The notes beneath the pieces were generated by a model. That model made no database searches, was not told where the DNA came from, and saw nothing but the letters and a program-made list of their open reading frames with translations. From JAWBMQ01 sp038828875 (GTDB taxonomy: Archaea > Nanobdellota > Nanobdellia > Woesearchaeales > JAWBMQ01), in assembly GCA_038828875.1 (NCBI GenBank), contig JAWBMQ010000006.1, forward strand, positions 19,045 through 83,044: a stretch of DNA of 64,000 bases, given 5' to 3'. Positions 16,775 to 27,014 of the stretch are shown here, piece after piece. The translations under genes were made by a program, and so were the position numbers. Numbering within the stretch: position 1 is the stretch's first letter; the number at the start of each line of letters is the position of its first letter.

Positions 16775-18799
16775 TTACTCTACCCTTTGCAAATATCCTT
16801 GCAACGGTTCAAAAATTTCACCTTTAAGCTTTAACTTTTCAATGGTTTCTTCTACTTCCTCATCCTTTAATCCTTTCTCTTTTGCCTTTTCAAAAACTAA
16901 CTCTTTCTTTATTCGTTCATTTTCTTTAGACAACTCCATTAAAATTTCTTTAACTATCAAAATAACATTTCTTTTAGAAGTTGAAATTCCTGTAAATATA
17001 ACATCAATATCCATCTTTCCTGTATTTGGATCCATTCCCACAACCTTCAAACAAGTTTCAAGCAGCCTTATTGCATTTAATGCATCATCTTTAGTTACAA
17101 CAGGAGAAAGTCTAAGTTTTGCATGAGCTTCGCTTAACCTGATTAAAGCTTCTAATTGTCTTGCAGTGATAGGAATTGTTCTTATTTCTCCTTCTTGTGA
17201 AACTGAAGCTCTCATTTTCACATAATAACTCTCTAATTCAAAAATTGCTTCATCAGTTAAAGTTGGACTAATCCTTTGTTTAGCGTAAGCTAAATACTTT
17301 CTAAGTAATTGTGTATCAATTACTGGCTTATCTACATCTTTATCTTTATGTAATTTAAGTATAAATTCTGCCATCTCTTTATCTTTTTTAGCATCAGGAA
17401 CATCCTTTATAGGAAAAATTAAATCAAATCTACTAATCAACGCAGGCGGTAAATCAATCTGACTAGCTATAGGTTCATAAGGATTAAATCTTCCTAATTT
17501 AGGATTTGCAGCAGCTAAAACAGTAGTTTGTGCTCTTAAAGTTGCTTGAATATTAGCTTTACTTATTGTAATCGTTTGCTGTTCTAACGCTTCATGCATT
17601 GCACTTCTATCTTCATTACTCATTTTATCTAATTCATCAATTAAACAAATTCCTTCGTTAGCTAAAACTAATGCACCTGCTTCTAAACTCCACCCTCCTA
17701 AAAATTCGTCTTTAACTACTGCAGCAGTTAATCCTGCACCTGATGCTCCTTTTCCACTTACATATCTTGCCTTAGGTGCAACAACTTGAGCTCTTTTCAA
17801 CAATTGTGATTTTCCAGAACCAGGATCACCTACAAGAAGAATATGAATATCTCCTCTTGTAACAACGCCATCCTCTCTAACCTTTCTTACTCCTCCAACA
17901 AATTGTAAAAGAATTGCTTCTTTAATTTCGTCATGTCCATAAATCCCTGGAGCAATAGAATTTATTGCTTTTCTTTTAAACTCAGGATCCTTACTAAGTT
18001 TAATTATTTCTTCCTCATCTTCTTCACTTAATTCAATATCTAAAAGAACTTCTTCCATTGCTTCTACATAATTAGCTTCTAAAATAATATCAAATTTAAC
18101 ACTTTGACCGCCACCTTTAAGAGGAATTGGTTTTTCTTTTAAAACTCCAACAATTCTAACTTTATTACCTGGATTTGTTATTCTATCCATAAAAGGACTT
18201 GTTAAATCATCCTGTAAAAGAACTTGAATTCTTTTAGGTTGTTCTCCACCTTCTAAAACATCAGGAGCTTCTTCAATAACTAATCCTTGAGCATCAGTTA
18301 ATTCTTTATCAACTAACTTAAATTTACCTTTTCTTCCACAAGCATTACATAAATGTGGTTCCTTAAATTTATTCTCTATTTGAACAATTTTTATAAGATT
18401 TCCACAACTTGGACATTCAAATGTAGCAGTTTCAGCCATTGGTCTTACATCAGATTTTTGTCTAACAATTCCTTCAAAATAAAAAAGCTTATTCAGATGC
18501 ACACTTCTCACATTCTTAATAAACAATCTTTGACTTTCTGGTAAATCTTTAAAACGTACATTAAATTTAGAAATATCTATCCCTGCTGATTCTCGAATTG
18601 CAGCCTGTGCCCCTTTTATAGTTTCAAAAGGATGATCTAGCAAATGTTCTGCTAATTCAATATTAAATTCAGCTAAATCTTTGAATGATATTACTACGAA
18701 ATATTTTTTCTGTCTTATTGCTTCTAAAATTTGAGAATAATAATTAGGATAATTTTGAAAAAAATCATAAAACAATTTTATTATGACTTCGAATTCCAT
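16775..18799 (-). CDS. mcm: Replicative DNA helicase MCM
   Basis: The hexameric 3'-5' helicase of archaeal replication. The ~674-residue protein has the N-terminal domain with a zinc site (CPSC near 130, CNAC near 155), Walker A GDPGSGKS (about 322-329), Walker B LIDELDK (about 384), sensor region AAANP, arginine finger SRFDLIF, and a C-terminal winged helix. I chose the ATG at 18799 (MEFEVII); an ATG at 18832 would add MGCQGAGSCEK, encoded by a GC-rich hairpin. A CTATAAG box 25 bases from 18832 makes a leaderless start there possible too. Length is normal for archaeal MCM. Confidence 0.95.
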   Translation of the reverse strand: MEFEVIIKLFYDFFQNYPNYYSQILEAIRQKKYFVVISFKDLAEFNIELAEHLLDHPFETIKGAQAAIRESAGIDISKFNVRFKDLPESQRLFIKNVRSVHLNKLFYFEGIVRQKSDVRPMAETATFECPSCGNLIKIVQIENKFKEPHLCNACGRKGKFKLVDKELTDAQGLVIEEAPDVLEGGEQPKRIQVLLQDDLTSPFMDRITNPGNKVRIVGVLKEKPIPLKGGGQSVKFDIILEANYVEAMEEVLLDIELSEEDEEEIIKLSKDPEFKRKAINSIAPGIYGHDEIKEAILLQFVGGVRKVREDGVVTRGDIHILLVGDPGSGKSQLLKRAQVVAPKARYVSGKGASGAGLTAAVVKDEFLGGWSLEAGALVLANEGICLIDELDKMSNEDRSAMHEALEQQTITISKANIQATLRAQTTVLAAANPKLGRFNPYEPIASQIDLPPALISRFDLIFPIKDVPDAKKDKEMAEFILKLHKDKDVDKPVIDTQLLRKYLAYAKQRISPTLTDEAIFELESYYVKMRASVSQEGEIRTIPITARQLEALIRLSEAHAKLRLSPVVTKDDALNAIRLLETCLKVVGMDPNTGKMDIDVIFTGISTSKRNVILIVKEILMELSKENERIKKELVFEKAKEKGLKDEEVEETIEKLKLKGEIFEPLQGYLQRVE

Positions 18800-18812
18800 T
18801 TTCTCACATGAA

Positions 18813-18866
18813 CCTGCCCCCTGACATCCCATATCATTTTAATCAATGGGACTCTTATAGGGCAGG
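18813..18866 (-). ncRNA. GC-rich nested hairpin at the mcm 5' end, candidate structured RNA
   Basis: In very AT-rich DNA this 54-base island has two nested stems: CCTGCCC/GGGCAGG (7 bp) outside and GTCCCAT/ATGGGAT (7 bp with one G-U) inside. They are separated by an internal loop, and the terminal loop carries two UGA units. This resembles a single-hairpin H/ACA guide RNA with a pseudouridylation pocket and K-loop, but no ANA box directly follows the lower stem. It could instead be an mcm leader element, or the first codons of a longer mcm. The 18867-19078 stretch beside it is A-rich and holds nothing I can name. Confidence 0.4.
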
Positions 18867-19078
18867 CTAAAGTAGTAAAAAAACATTTCTTTTTATTTTT
18901 TTTGCTTATTATAATGGAAAAAATAAAAAATCAAACATAAAAATTAAAAATCAAATAGCTTCTTTAAAAATAAATCAAAACAAAAGATCAAACAACACTT
19001 AAAAAAATAATTTCAAAAGAAAAACATCAAAAGAAAGAGAAACATAAAAAAATAAAAAACAAAAAAAGTTTAAAAAAT

Positions 19079-20326
19079 TTAATAATATGTATCTTCGTCT
19101 TTCTTTTCTTCTTTCTTTTTAGATGCTCTTATTGCTCCAACAATTATTCCTAAAACAATTAATACTACAATCAATACTACAATTGCTAATTGTAACAAAG
19201 CTACATTACTTTCTGATTTTCCTTCGACATAAGTTGTTAATGGTATTTCTTTAACTTCATCTTCATCTACTTTAATAACTACATTAAACATTTGAGCTCC
19301 TTCAACTCCTTTCTTTGGGGTTACTGCTACAAAAACAGTTTTTTGTTCTCCTGCTTTCAAAACAATTGTGCTTGCTGGAGCAACTTTAACACTTGCCCAT
19401 TCTCCTGGAATTACTGCTTGAATCTTATAAACCACATCTTTATCTCCTTGATTTGTTATAGTGAATGCATAAGTAGCAGTTTCTCCTGCTGCAACTTCAT
19501 TAACTTTACTGCTTAAAGTGATCAAAGTTTTTCTTTCTGGTTTTACTGAAGGTGTAGTTGTTGCCAAGCATGCTCCAGAATCAACAACATTTATCTTATC
19601 AACATATGTTGTGCTAATGGATTGTCTATTATAATTTAAAGTAACTTTTATATCATATTGTCCTGGATTTGCACAATTTGGAATATTTAGCATTACATAA
19701 TCACTACTTAAGATTTCTCCAGATTTTATCAAATCAATGTAATCTACTTGATAAACTCCTAATTTTGGAATTTCAACAGTAACTTTAACATCTCTTTCAT
19801 CCTTTTCTCCCATATTTTCTACTCTTGCTGCAACTAAAATTGAATCGCCTTGCTTAACAACTTTTCCAGGCATTATCATCAAATTTCTTACTTCTAACAA
19901 ATTTCTTGCTGCTGAAACATATAAATCTAATTCATAGGTGCTATCTGTAATAGTTCCGCTTCTATCTGCAAAAATTATTCTCATCTTATAATGTCCTACT
20001 TCCAAGATTTTTGGCAATTCTAATCTTAAAGTTTTGTGATACATTAATCCTTTTTTAACATCAAAAACAGGGGTATAATCTCGAATTTCACCGAATTCAT
20101 AACCATTGATAAAAGCATAAATTTGCACGTTGCTATAATCTTGAGGAGAAGTAAACCACAAATCAATATCCAATACATCACTTCTTTCGATATATAATGG
20201 ATTTGCTGTGCCAAGACTGCTATAACCATTTATTTCTACTTTATCTACTCTAATTCCTATTGCAAATGCACTTACTAAAAATAACCCCATTACCAAACTT
20301 AAAACCAATGTTGTTAATTTTTTCAT
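19079..20326 (-). CDS. Secreted Ig-like surface protein with C-terminal anchor
   Basis: This 415-residue protein has a signal peptide (cleavage near SAFA, residue 22), a series of beta-sandwich domains (about 25-135, 140-250, and a C-terminal NEW3/CARDB-like domain at 265-365 with AGETATYAFTITNQGDK), a transmembrane helix (about 378-400) and a charged cytoplasmic tail (KKKEEKKDE). It follows GAGGTGAG. Such anchored proteins are common in the DPANN envelope. It is a reasonable candidate for an abundant cell-surface or S-layer-associated protein, but I see no direct proof. It is the last gene of a surface-protein run that starts near 26.9 kb. Confidence 0.7.
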   Translation of the reverse strand: MKKLTTLVLSLVMGLFLVSAFAIGIRVDKVEINGYSSLGTANPLYIERSDVLDIDLWFTSPQDYSNVQIYAFINGYEFGEIRDYTPVFDVKKGLMYHKTLRLELPKILEVGHYKMRIIFADRSGTITDSTYELDLYVSAARNLLEVRNLMIMPGKVVKQGDSILVAARVENMGEKDERDVKVTVEIPKLGVYQVDYIDLIKSGEILSSDYVMLNIPNCANPGQYDIKVTLNYNRQSISTTYVDKINVVDSGACLATTTPSVKPERKTLITLSSKVNEVAAGETATYAFTITNQGDKDVVYKIQAVIPGEWASVKVAPASTIVLKAGEQKTVFVAVTPKKGVEGAQMFNVVIKVDEDEVKEIPLTTYVEGKSESNVALLQLAIVVLIVVLIVLGIIVGAIRASKKKEEKKDEDTYY

Positions 20327-20436
20327 ATTTTCTCACCTCAATTTAATCATAATCTCTTAAACAGTAGTAACATATGAACAACAAGGTTATATATAAATTT
20401 TTCTATTTTTTTAACTATTAAAAAATAAAAACAAAA

Positions 20437-21808
20437 TTAATTTAACAAAACTACCCTTTCAAAATAATCATTTTTCATGAACAAGTATCCTGTTGCATAT
20501 TTCTCTGGTATGAATATTCTTACTCTCTTTACTGAATTTTCAGGAATGCTTATCATTTCTAAAGGATACTTTTCGTTGTTTCTTGAAATTGCAGAGATTC
20601 TAACATTTCTTAAAGGCTCTAAATTCTTATTTCTTACTTCTAATTCAATTACTTGGAATTTTCCTACTTTAGTTACTGAAATTTTCTTAACTTCTACTTC
20701 TTTTGCTAAATCAAATCTATTAAATAATACTTGATTTGTTTGATTTTCAGTTTGTGTTTCTGCTTTAACTACTACATTTAATTTTATTTCTGCAAATGAA
20801 TTCTCTGAATCTTTCACTTTTATGGAAATTACTTCTTCTCCTGATGCAACAGCATTAAACACAATTGTAAATCTTTGATTATCAACTGATTGATAATTTA
20901 ATGAATAATCAGCCTTTAACAAGTTTGAAATAATTTCTAATGATAATTTATCAACATCATCAGCTGCAATACATTCTACTTTAGTTATTTCATTCAATTT
21001 TAAACTTAAATTATCTTTATCACATTTAATTGTTGGAGGATTATTTAAAATTGTTAATTGTATATATTTTTGACCACCTTCGTTTTGAACGTTTATTGCA
21101 AAAACATAAGTTCTTGCTACTCCTGCGAATTCTTTTAACTTAGGAATTACTCCTGAAAAAGTAAAGGTATAGTTATCTAAACTTTGATATGCTAAATCTA
21201 CACTTTTTCCACTAGTTAAATCTATAAGTTTAGAAAATACTGAAACATCTTTAACAAATTCATTTTTTATTTCGTCATATACTTTAAACTTTACATAAAA
21301 TCTTTCTCCTCTATAAAAACTTGCTCTTTGAGTGAAATTTGAATCTAACAAAACTAAATCAACAATTTCATATCTTTTAGGAATAACTTCATACGTTATA
21401 ATTCCTTTTGTACTGTTTCTTCCTTCTACTTCTACAGTATAATTTAATTCTTTTTTACCTATTTCAGTTTCAGTAATAATGAAAACTGCTGCACCTTCTG
21501 AATTTGTTAATTTTTCTGCGTTGTAATGACCTTGAATCTTAACTTTTGCATTTTCAATGTAGCCATTACTATCATAAACTATAACTGAAATAATTTGCTC
21601 TGAACCTTTCACAATTTTATTATTAAGCAATGAAACATTAACATAATAAGGCCCTAAAAATTTAACTACCTCAACATTTCTTTCTGCCTTAATTACATCA
21701 AAACCATCGGAAACTTCAAGAATTACTTTGTATGTTTTAGCTTCTCTAAATCTGTAAGTTATCTCTTTACCTCTTCCTACTTCTTCATTATCTATTTTCC
21801 ATACATAA
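20437..21808 (-). CDS. 3' part of a PKD/Ig-repeat surface protein (cut by N gap)
   Basis: The frame is open from the stop at 20437 upstream through 21808, where the N gap begins; the TTG at 21630 is not a true start. The first residues after the gap (YVWKIDNEE...SDGFDVIKAE) are a PKD-type beta-sandwich ending, the same ending as the last PKD domain before the gap. More Ig-like domains follow, with a final ARNKNLEPLRNV-type adhesive domain and no obvious C-terminal membrane helix. The fragment at 21908-23089 is almost certainly the 5' part of the same gene. Role: extracellular adhesion or scaffold, inferred from domains. Confidence 0.7.
21681..21715. repeat. 35-bp exact direct repeat left of the N gap
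   Basis: Identical to 22000-22034. Both copies encode the SDGFDVIKAE ending of a PKD domain in the same protein. Confidence 0.9.
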
Positions 21809-21907
21809 NNNNNNNNNNNNNNNNNNNNNNNNNNNNNNNNNNNNNNNNNNNNNNNNNNNNNNNNNNNNNNNNNNNNNNNNNNNNNNNNNNNNNNNNNNNN
21901 NNNNNNN
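21809..21907. other. Assembly gap (99 N)
   Basis: Unknown sequence inside the PKD-repeat gene. The frames on both sides do not match across 99 bases, so the true length is not 99, or the sides belong to separate reading frames. Exact repeats flank it, which explains why assembly failed here. Confidence 0.98.
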
Positions 21908-23089
21908 CCATATCAATTGCTCCTCATTCACTACTATCCTATCATTCAATACCTTAACTTCTACATTTAAATCTCCTAAATCTTTTATCTCTATACTCTT
22001 TTCTGCCTTAATTACATCAAAACCATCGGAAACTAAAAGTAAAACTTTGTACTTTCCAGGATTATTAAATGTGTATTCAACTTCTTTTCCAACTAAATCA
22101 ACTCTATCATTTATTCTCCAAGTATAAGTTAAAGGATTTTCATCAAAATCTTTAGCATTAGCTGAAAATTTTACTTTTTCATCAACATATGCACTTTCTG
22201 GAACATTCATAGATAAAATTTCAGGAGGTGTGTTTGCAATTTCAACTCTTGTACTTCCTGAAAAACCTGAAGAATGAGTAGCAGAACATTCAACAACATA
22301 TTTCCTTTTTCCTTTGAAATCATAATTCAACTCAGCAGATTTACCAAAATCTGATTTTTCATAAACTAAATTTGCTTTATCATCATAAATTTTCCATTTA
22401 TAATTATAATCTAAATTATCAACATTAGGATCAACATAACATTTGAAATAATTATCTTTTGTTAGTGGATTTTTAGGCTCTATGATTACTTTTTTATTAC
22501 CCAATCCCACATACTTTTCAATACTACCTATTAAATTATTGAATAAATAAGCTTTACAAATTATTAAATCTCCTTCTTTGAAATTTTCTTTAGCTAATTT
22601 AGCACCATCTTTTGAAAACTCTTTTTTAACGAAATTGTTTTCGTTGTTAATATAAAATCTGTATTCGTATTCATAATTTTTAGGATTTGGCTCTACAATG
22701 CAAAGAACATCTTCATTTTTATTTAGTTTTTCAGGATACATTTTTAACTCTACTTTAGACAAAGAAATAACAACTTTATCTTCAGAGACTAACACTTCTT
22801 GACAAACTCCAAAGACGCAATAATTAACATATGCTCTACAAACAACAGTATCATAAACTTTAAAAGATGAATTTGATAAAGTAGAAAACTCTTTAGTTTC
22901 TTTTTTAACAAAATTTCCATTAACATACCACTTGTAAATGAATTGTGCATTAGTGTTTACTACATCACATAAAAGATCTTCAGTATCTTTAGGATTTTCA
23001 GGAGTAATTTTAGCATATTGAGTATTAGCAAAAACAACATTACAAACTAACAAAAAAAACAACAAAAAAATTATTTTCAATTTTTTCAT
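21908..23089 (-). CDS. 5' part of a PKD/Ig-repeat surface protein (cut by N gap)
   Basis: About 394 residues before the gap: signal peptide (MKKLKIIFLLFFLLVCNVVFA), then tandem Ig-like units of about 95 residues whose Cys residues recur at matching places (DLLCDVV, DVLCIVE, NYFKCYV), each with a typical KWYVNG or YRFYIN strand. The last is a PKD domain (ENPLTYTWRINDRVDLVGKEVEYTFN, in part). The frame ends in the N gap. The next gene downstream, after the gap, continues the same domain series. A secreted cell-surface protein; ligand unknown. Confidence 0.72.
22000..22034. repeat. 35-bp exact direct repeat right of the N gap
   Basis: Second copy of the 35-bp unit at 21681-21715, again encoding the end of a PKD domain. 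Confidence 0.9.
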
Positions 23090-23136
23090 TATAATCCCCT
23101 ATTTAATTTTTTATTATAATTATAGTTATTTTAAAA

Positions 23137-25062
23137 TCAATATTTGAAACCAAGCGATATAGATTTAATCGATAGGCGTGGAATATCAAACAAAGAGTTC
23201 AAATAAAATGAATTTCCTACATAATATAAATTTAAATTTGAATCATAGTAAGAGAGGTTTATTTCAGGATCAGTTACTACATTAGAAGACATTCTTGCTC
23301 CAATCCTATCTTCTCCTAAAAAATATTCTCCTCCCAAAATTATTCCACCGGATACATTAGAGTAAGTTCCATAACTAAAAGGAAGATTTGTTAACATTGG
23401 GTTATTTGAATTGTTTGCAAGACTATACACTTTTAGATATACGCCTCCAAATAATGACTTATCTTCATTAACATATTTCAATACACTCTCATTCCACATA
23501 TATTTTTCATTAAATAAAATAGGTTGTTCAAAGCGTCTTCTTTCTAAATAACTGCTATTTTGAAAGGAAAAATTATCATTAAATGAAATTTGAAACTCCG
23601 CAAAAAAATATGGTAAGATGATATTTGTATTTTCTTTAAAAGACCAATTATAAATTCCAAAATTTAGAAATAAACGAATCTTATCATTTAATCTTGTAAC
23701 ATTGCCACCTATGCTAAAATAGTTGAGGTAATTCATAAGATTAGAGAAACTATAATTAGGTTCTAGAGTTAAATATTCTTTTCCATATTTGTTATATATT
23801 TTAAAATTTTGTGTTGTAGTTTTTCCTAATTCAATAAATATATTACATTTATATGTATCTACAATATCATAAAGAGAGTCAACTGCTTGTATTTCTGTTT
23901 GAAAGATTCTTTTCTTAACTGATATTCCTGCAAAACCAAAAGGATCGTATTTTAATAAAAAAGTTGGAAGTAGATTTTTATAGAAAACTGCTATACTAAA
24001 ATCATCATAAAAAATATTATCTACAAAAAACGTTCTTTTTGCTATCTTTTCTAATTCTTTCAAATATTCCTTATCTTGATAAAATTCATCTAGAGTTAAG
24101 GTTTTTTCTAATTTTTGTTTTTGATTTTTGTATTTATTTGAAACTGAAGAGAAATCAGGAATATTTTTTAAAAAATCACTGTTTTTTATGATTTCGGATT
24201 CGTAAATTTTATTGAATTCTTCTAAAAAGTTTATAATTAGCTCATATTTATTAACCATATCTTGATATTGATTTGCTAAAAAAGTATTACCTAAAATTTT
24301 TTGCATTTCTACTGAATTTTTCGCTATTTTTAAACTTTCTAAGAAGAAATTATAGTATGATGAATTTATTTGATATAACTCTTTGACCTTTGAAAATTGG
24401 GAATTTAATTTTGAATAAGTATTTGTTAAATATTGATAATATACTTCCATTTTTGAATTAAATAAAACAGATGATTCAAAATATTTTTTCTCATATTTTT
24501 CAACTAATTCCTTCTGTTGAGGAAGTCTTTTCTTAACTATATGTTCTAAATCAGAACTTATATTTGAAATATCTTTTATTTTTCCTCTTAAAGATACTAA
24601 ATAATCTTCGATCTCTTTCAAACTATTTTCTGTTGGAAGCTTTAATTTTTCTAAAAAAGAATAAGAGTTCCTTACATCTTCCGTAAGATTATTATAATTA
24701 TTTAAATCATTTATTGCTGCTTCTACAATACTATTATAAAAGTTATCTAAAAAAGATTGAAGTTCTTCAACATCTTTTAATTGTTGAAGTGCTTCCTTAA
24801 AATCATAATTACTCGAAGATAAAATACTTGAAAGAGTTTTATATCCTAACGCAATGTTATCAAAATTCACTCCTAATTTTTTAAAATGATATCCTATCTT
24901 ATCTGGTGAATAGTCTTTTTGATAATGATACTCTAATACGTCTCTTTTTATTGCATCATCCACTTTCTTAGCTAAATTTACATCATCAATATTCGCAAAT
25001 CCTAAACTTGCAAGAGCACCTAAACTCAACAAACCGGTTGCAAATTTTTTGTAAAAATTCAT
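23137..25062 (-). CDS. Coiled-coil surface protein with beta-barrel-like C-terminal half
   Basis: This 641-residue protein has a signal peptide (KKFATGLLSLGALASLGFA) and about 320 residues of helical coiled coil. The C-terminal ~270 residues are rich in amphipathic strands with aromatic belts, ending ISLGFKY with no membrane helix or charged tail. The C-terminal aromatic and strand pattern look like a bacterial outer-membrane beta-barrel. It is a diverged paralogue of the next gene upstream (25094-26923): same signal, same opening helix (KKVDDAIKRDVLEY against KKIDEAIQRDVVEY) and same layout. Start: GAGGTGAAAAT then ATG. I do not recognise a named family. Confidence 0.65.
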   Translation of the reverse strand: MNFYKKFATGLLSLGALASLGFANIDDVNLAKKVDDAIKRDVLEYHYQKDYSPDKIGYHFKKLGVNFDNIALGYKTLSSILSSSNYDFKEALQQLKDVEELQSFLDNFYNSIVEAAINDLNNYNNLTEDVRNSYSFLEKLKLPTENSLKEIEDYLVSLRGKIKDISNISSDLEHIVKKRLPQQKELVEKYEKKYFESSVLFNSKMEVYYQYLTNTYSKLNSQFSKVKELYQINSSYYNFFLESLKIAKNSVEMQKILGNTFLANQYQDMVNKYELIINFLEEFNKIYESEIIKNSDFLKNIPDFSSVSNKYKNQKQKLEKTLTLDEFYQDKEYLKELEKIAKRTFFVDNIFYDDFSIAVFYKNLLPTFLLKYDPFGFAGISVKKRIFQTEIQAVDSLYDIVDTYKCNIFIELGKTTTQNFKIYNKYGKEYLTLEPNYSFSNLMNYLNYFSIGGNVTRLNDKIRLFLNFGIYNWSFKENTNIILPYFFAEFQISFNDNFSFQNSSYLERRRFEQPILFNEKYMWNESVLKYVNEDKSLFGGVYLKVYSLANNSNNPMLTNLPFSYGTYSNVSGGIILGGEYFLGEDRIGARMSSNVVTDPEINLSYYDSNLNLYYVGNSFYLNSLFDIPRLSIKSISLGFKY

Positions 25063-25093
25063 ATTTTCACCTCGGCTTAAAATTAAAAATTAA

Positions 25094-26923
25094 TTAAAAT
25101 TTAAAATTCCATCCACCATAAATTTGATAACCTGCAGTTCCTTTATCATTTATCTCTACATTTCCTCCTAAGTAAAAATTTTTCCAAATTCCTTCTAATG
25201 TAAACTTATATGCATTAGAATCATTCAAACTATCTTTTTCCTTTCTCCAATTGTATCCTACTAACATTTCTAATTCTGAAGTTGCATTTCCTTTTAATTT
25301 AAGATCTAATCCTTGCACATTTGTGATTTCTCCATTTCTTAATGCTTGTCCAAAGTAAGGTGAAACAAGCAACGCAAAATCTTTATTGAGATAAAGTTTT
25401 AAAGGAATGTAAAGTTGTTGCTGTTCATTTGAGGAATCTGCAATTTTTGAAACTATTTTTTCATATTGCAATCCTGCACCAACTTTTTGATAATTTACTC
25501 CTCCACCTAATGTGAATTTACTTATTCCTAAATCTCCTGCTAAATAAAGATCTGCTACTCTACCAGAATATTGTCCTTGATAATTTTCAATTCCTAAATA
25601 ACCAATAATTGCTAACTCATCTCCTAATAAATTTTTCAAAACTTCTACATCGAATCCAATTCCCTGAGTTGTTCCTTTCAATTCTCCTTGAACTGTTTTT
25701 CTATCAGTTTGATAAAGTTTATTTATTGTATCAATTGTCTCTCCTTTCACACCTAATAGAATGGCTAAATCTTCATTACTTAACAAATAATTCAATTTAA
25801 AACCTAGTTTATTGGAATCTTCAACAACATACAATAAAGGATAATCTTGATTCATCTTTCCAACATAAAGAATTAAACCGTTTCCTAATTTACTTGCTTC
25901 ATAAATCATTCTTTTTTGAACATCTATCTTATCTTCAACTCTTTTTGCACTTTCATACATTTTGCTTAATTTTTCTTCAAAATTATTTATTTTTTCTACA
26001 ACTTCTTTATTTATTTGAGATTTCAATTTTTCTAGATTTGATTTAACTGATGAATAATTTTTTATTAATTCTTCCAATTGATTGATTGATTTATCAATAT
26101 TTTCAATTACTGATGTTCCTTCTTTTTGAACTGTAGAATTAACCTCATTTTTTACTTTATTCAATTCTTCTTTAGATTTTACTAACTTGTTATATTTTTC
26201 TAAATTTTCTTCGATTTTCCTATCAATATAGTTTATTTTTTGATCTATCTTCTTTAATATTTCCTCTGTTTTATCTTTTCTCTTCAAAACCAAAAAAGTT
26301 CCATCAAAATAAACCAAATCATCAATAGTTTTTGCAGCAGGCAAAATTCTTAAAGATTCTATCGCATCAAGATTCAATTTTACATATTCTTTATGCAAAG
26401 AATCAAAATTTTCAATACTTTTGTTTATCTCGCTAAAATCATATTTTTGGACATTCTCTAATTGAGCTAAAGTTTGAACTGAATCTTTATTATCAAAATT
26501 CATACTATTTAAATATGAATCAACTTGCTTTTCGAGGTTGTTAAATGTAACTACTAAAGAACTTGCTACTTTCTTGTATTTAGGTATAATATTTGTTTCT
26601 AAATTCGCAACCGCTTGAATTTGCTTTATTGATTTAGAAAAATCATATTTTGTTTTTTCCTGAATTTCTTTTAATTTAGGATTCAAAACACTTGAAGCTT
26701 CCTCTAATGTTTTAAAACTTATTTCAAGTTGTGAAAAATAATCATCAATATTATCTGGCTTTTTATCTCCTTGCTGAACATACTCAACTACATCTCTTTG
26801 AATCGCTTCATCAATTTTTTTTGCTTCATAAGCAGAAATTGAATTTCCAAAACCTAAAGATGCCATTGCACCTAAAGTTAAAAATCCTGTAGCCAATTTT
26901 TTTCCTAAACTCATTTTTTTCAT
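25094..26923 (-). CDS. Coiled-coil surface protein with beta-barrel-like C-terminal half
   Basis: About 609 residues from the ATG at 26923, which follows AAAGGTGA; a longer frame to 26968 lacks such a signal. Signal peptide KKLATGFLTLGAMASLGFG, then coiled coil to about residue 330. The last ~265 residues consist of alternating polar and hydrophobic strands (FTLGGGVNY, KFTLEGIW, FYLGGNVEI) ending GYQIYGGWNFKF. There is no Cys in the protein and no C-terminal helix to anchor it. This combination is known from bacterial outer-membrane proteins with a coiled-coil stalk. In an archaeon it could be a pore, a lattice subunit or a fold that merely looks similar. Confidence 0.68.
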   Translation of the reverse strand: MKKMSLGKKLATGFLTLGAMASLGFGNSISAYEAKKIDEAIQRDVVEYVQQGDKKPDNIDDYFSQLEISFKTLEEASSVLNPKLKEIQEKTKYDFSKSIKQIQAVANLETNIIPKYKKVASSLVVTFNNLEKQVDSYLNSMNFDNKDSVQTLAQLENVQKYDFSEINKSIENFDSLHKEYVKLNLDAIESLRILPAAKTIDDLVYFDGTFLVLKRKDKTEEILKKIDQKINYIDRKIEENLEKYNKLVKSKEELNKVKNEVNSTVQKEGTSVIENIDKSINQLEELIKNYSSVKSNLEKLKSQINKEVVEKINNFEEKLSKMYESAKRVEDKIDVQKRMIYEASKLGNGLILYVGKMNQDYPLLYVVEDSNKLGFKLNYLLSNEDLAILLGVKGETIDTINKLYQTDRKTVQGELKGTTQGIGFDVEVLKNLLGDELAIIGYLGIENYQGQYSGRVADLYLAGDLGISKFTLGGGVNYQKVGAGLQYEKIVSKIADSSNEQQQLYIPLKLYLNKDFALLVSPYFGQALRNGEITNVQGLDLKLKGNATSELEMLVGYNWRKEKDSLNDSNAYKFTLEGIWKNFYLGGNVEINDKGTAGYQIYGGWNFKF

Positions 26924-27014
26924 TTTTTCACCTTTATTAATATTATCACTATTTAGTGAATAAACCAATAATTTATAAATTTTTCGATTTAAAGATTCAT
27001 ATGTTTAATATTAG

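Noticed and set aside
18840..19078. Small gene in the A-rich stretch upstream of mcm
   Set aside because: The frames are under ten codons or low complexity, with no ribosome-binding site.
21788..21907. Reading frame continuing through the N gap to a short LCMENR tail
   Set aside because: The tail is an artefact of translating 99 N in the wrong frame; the real continuation lies in another frame.
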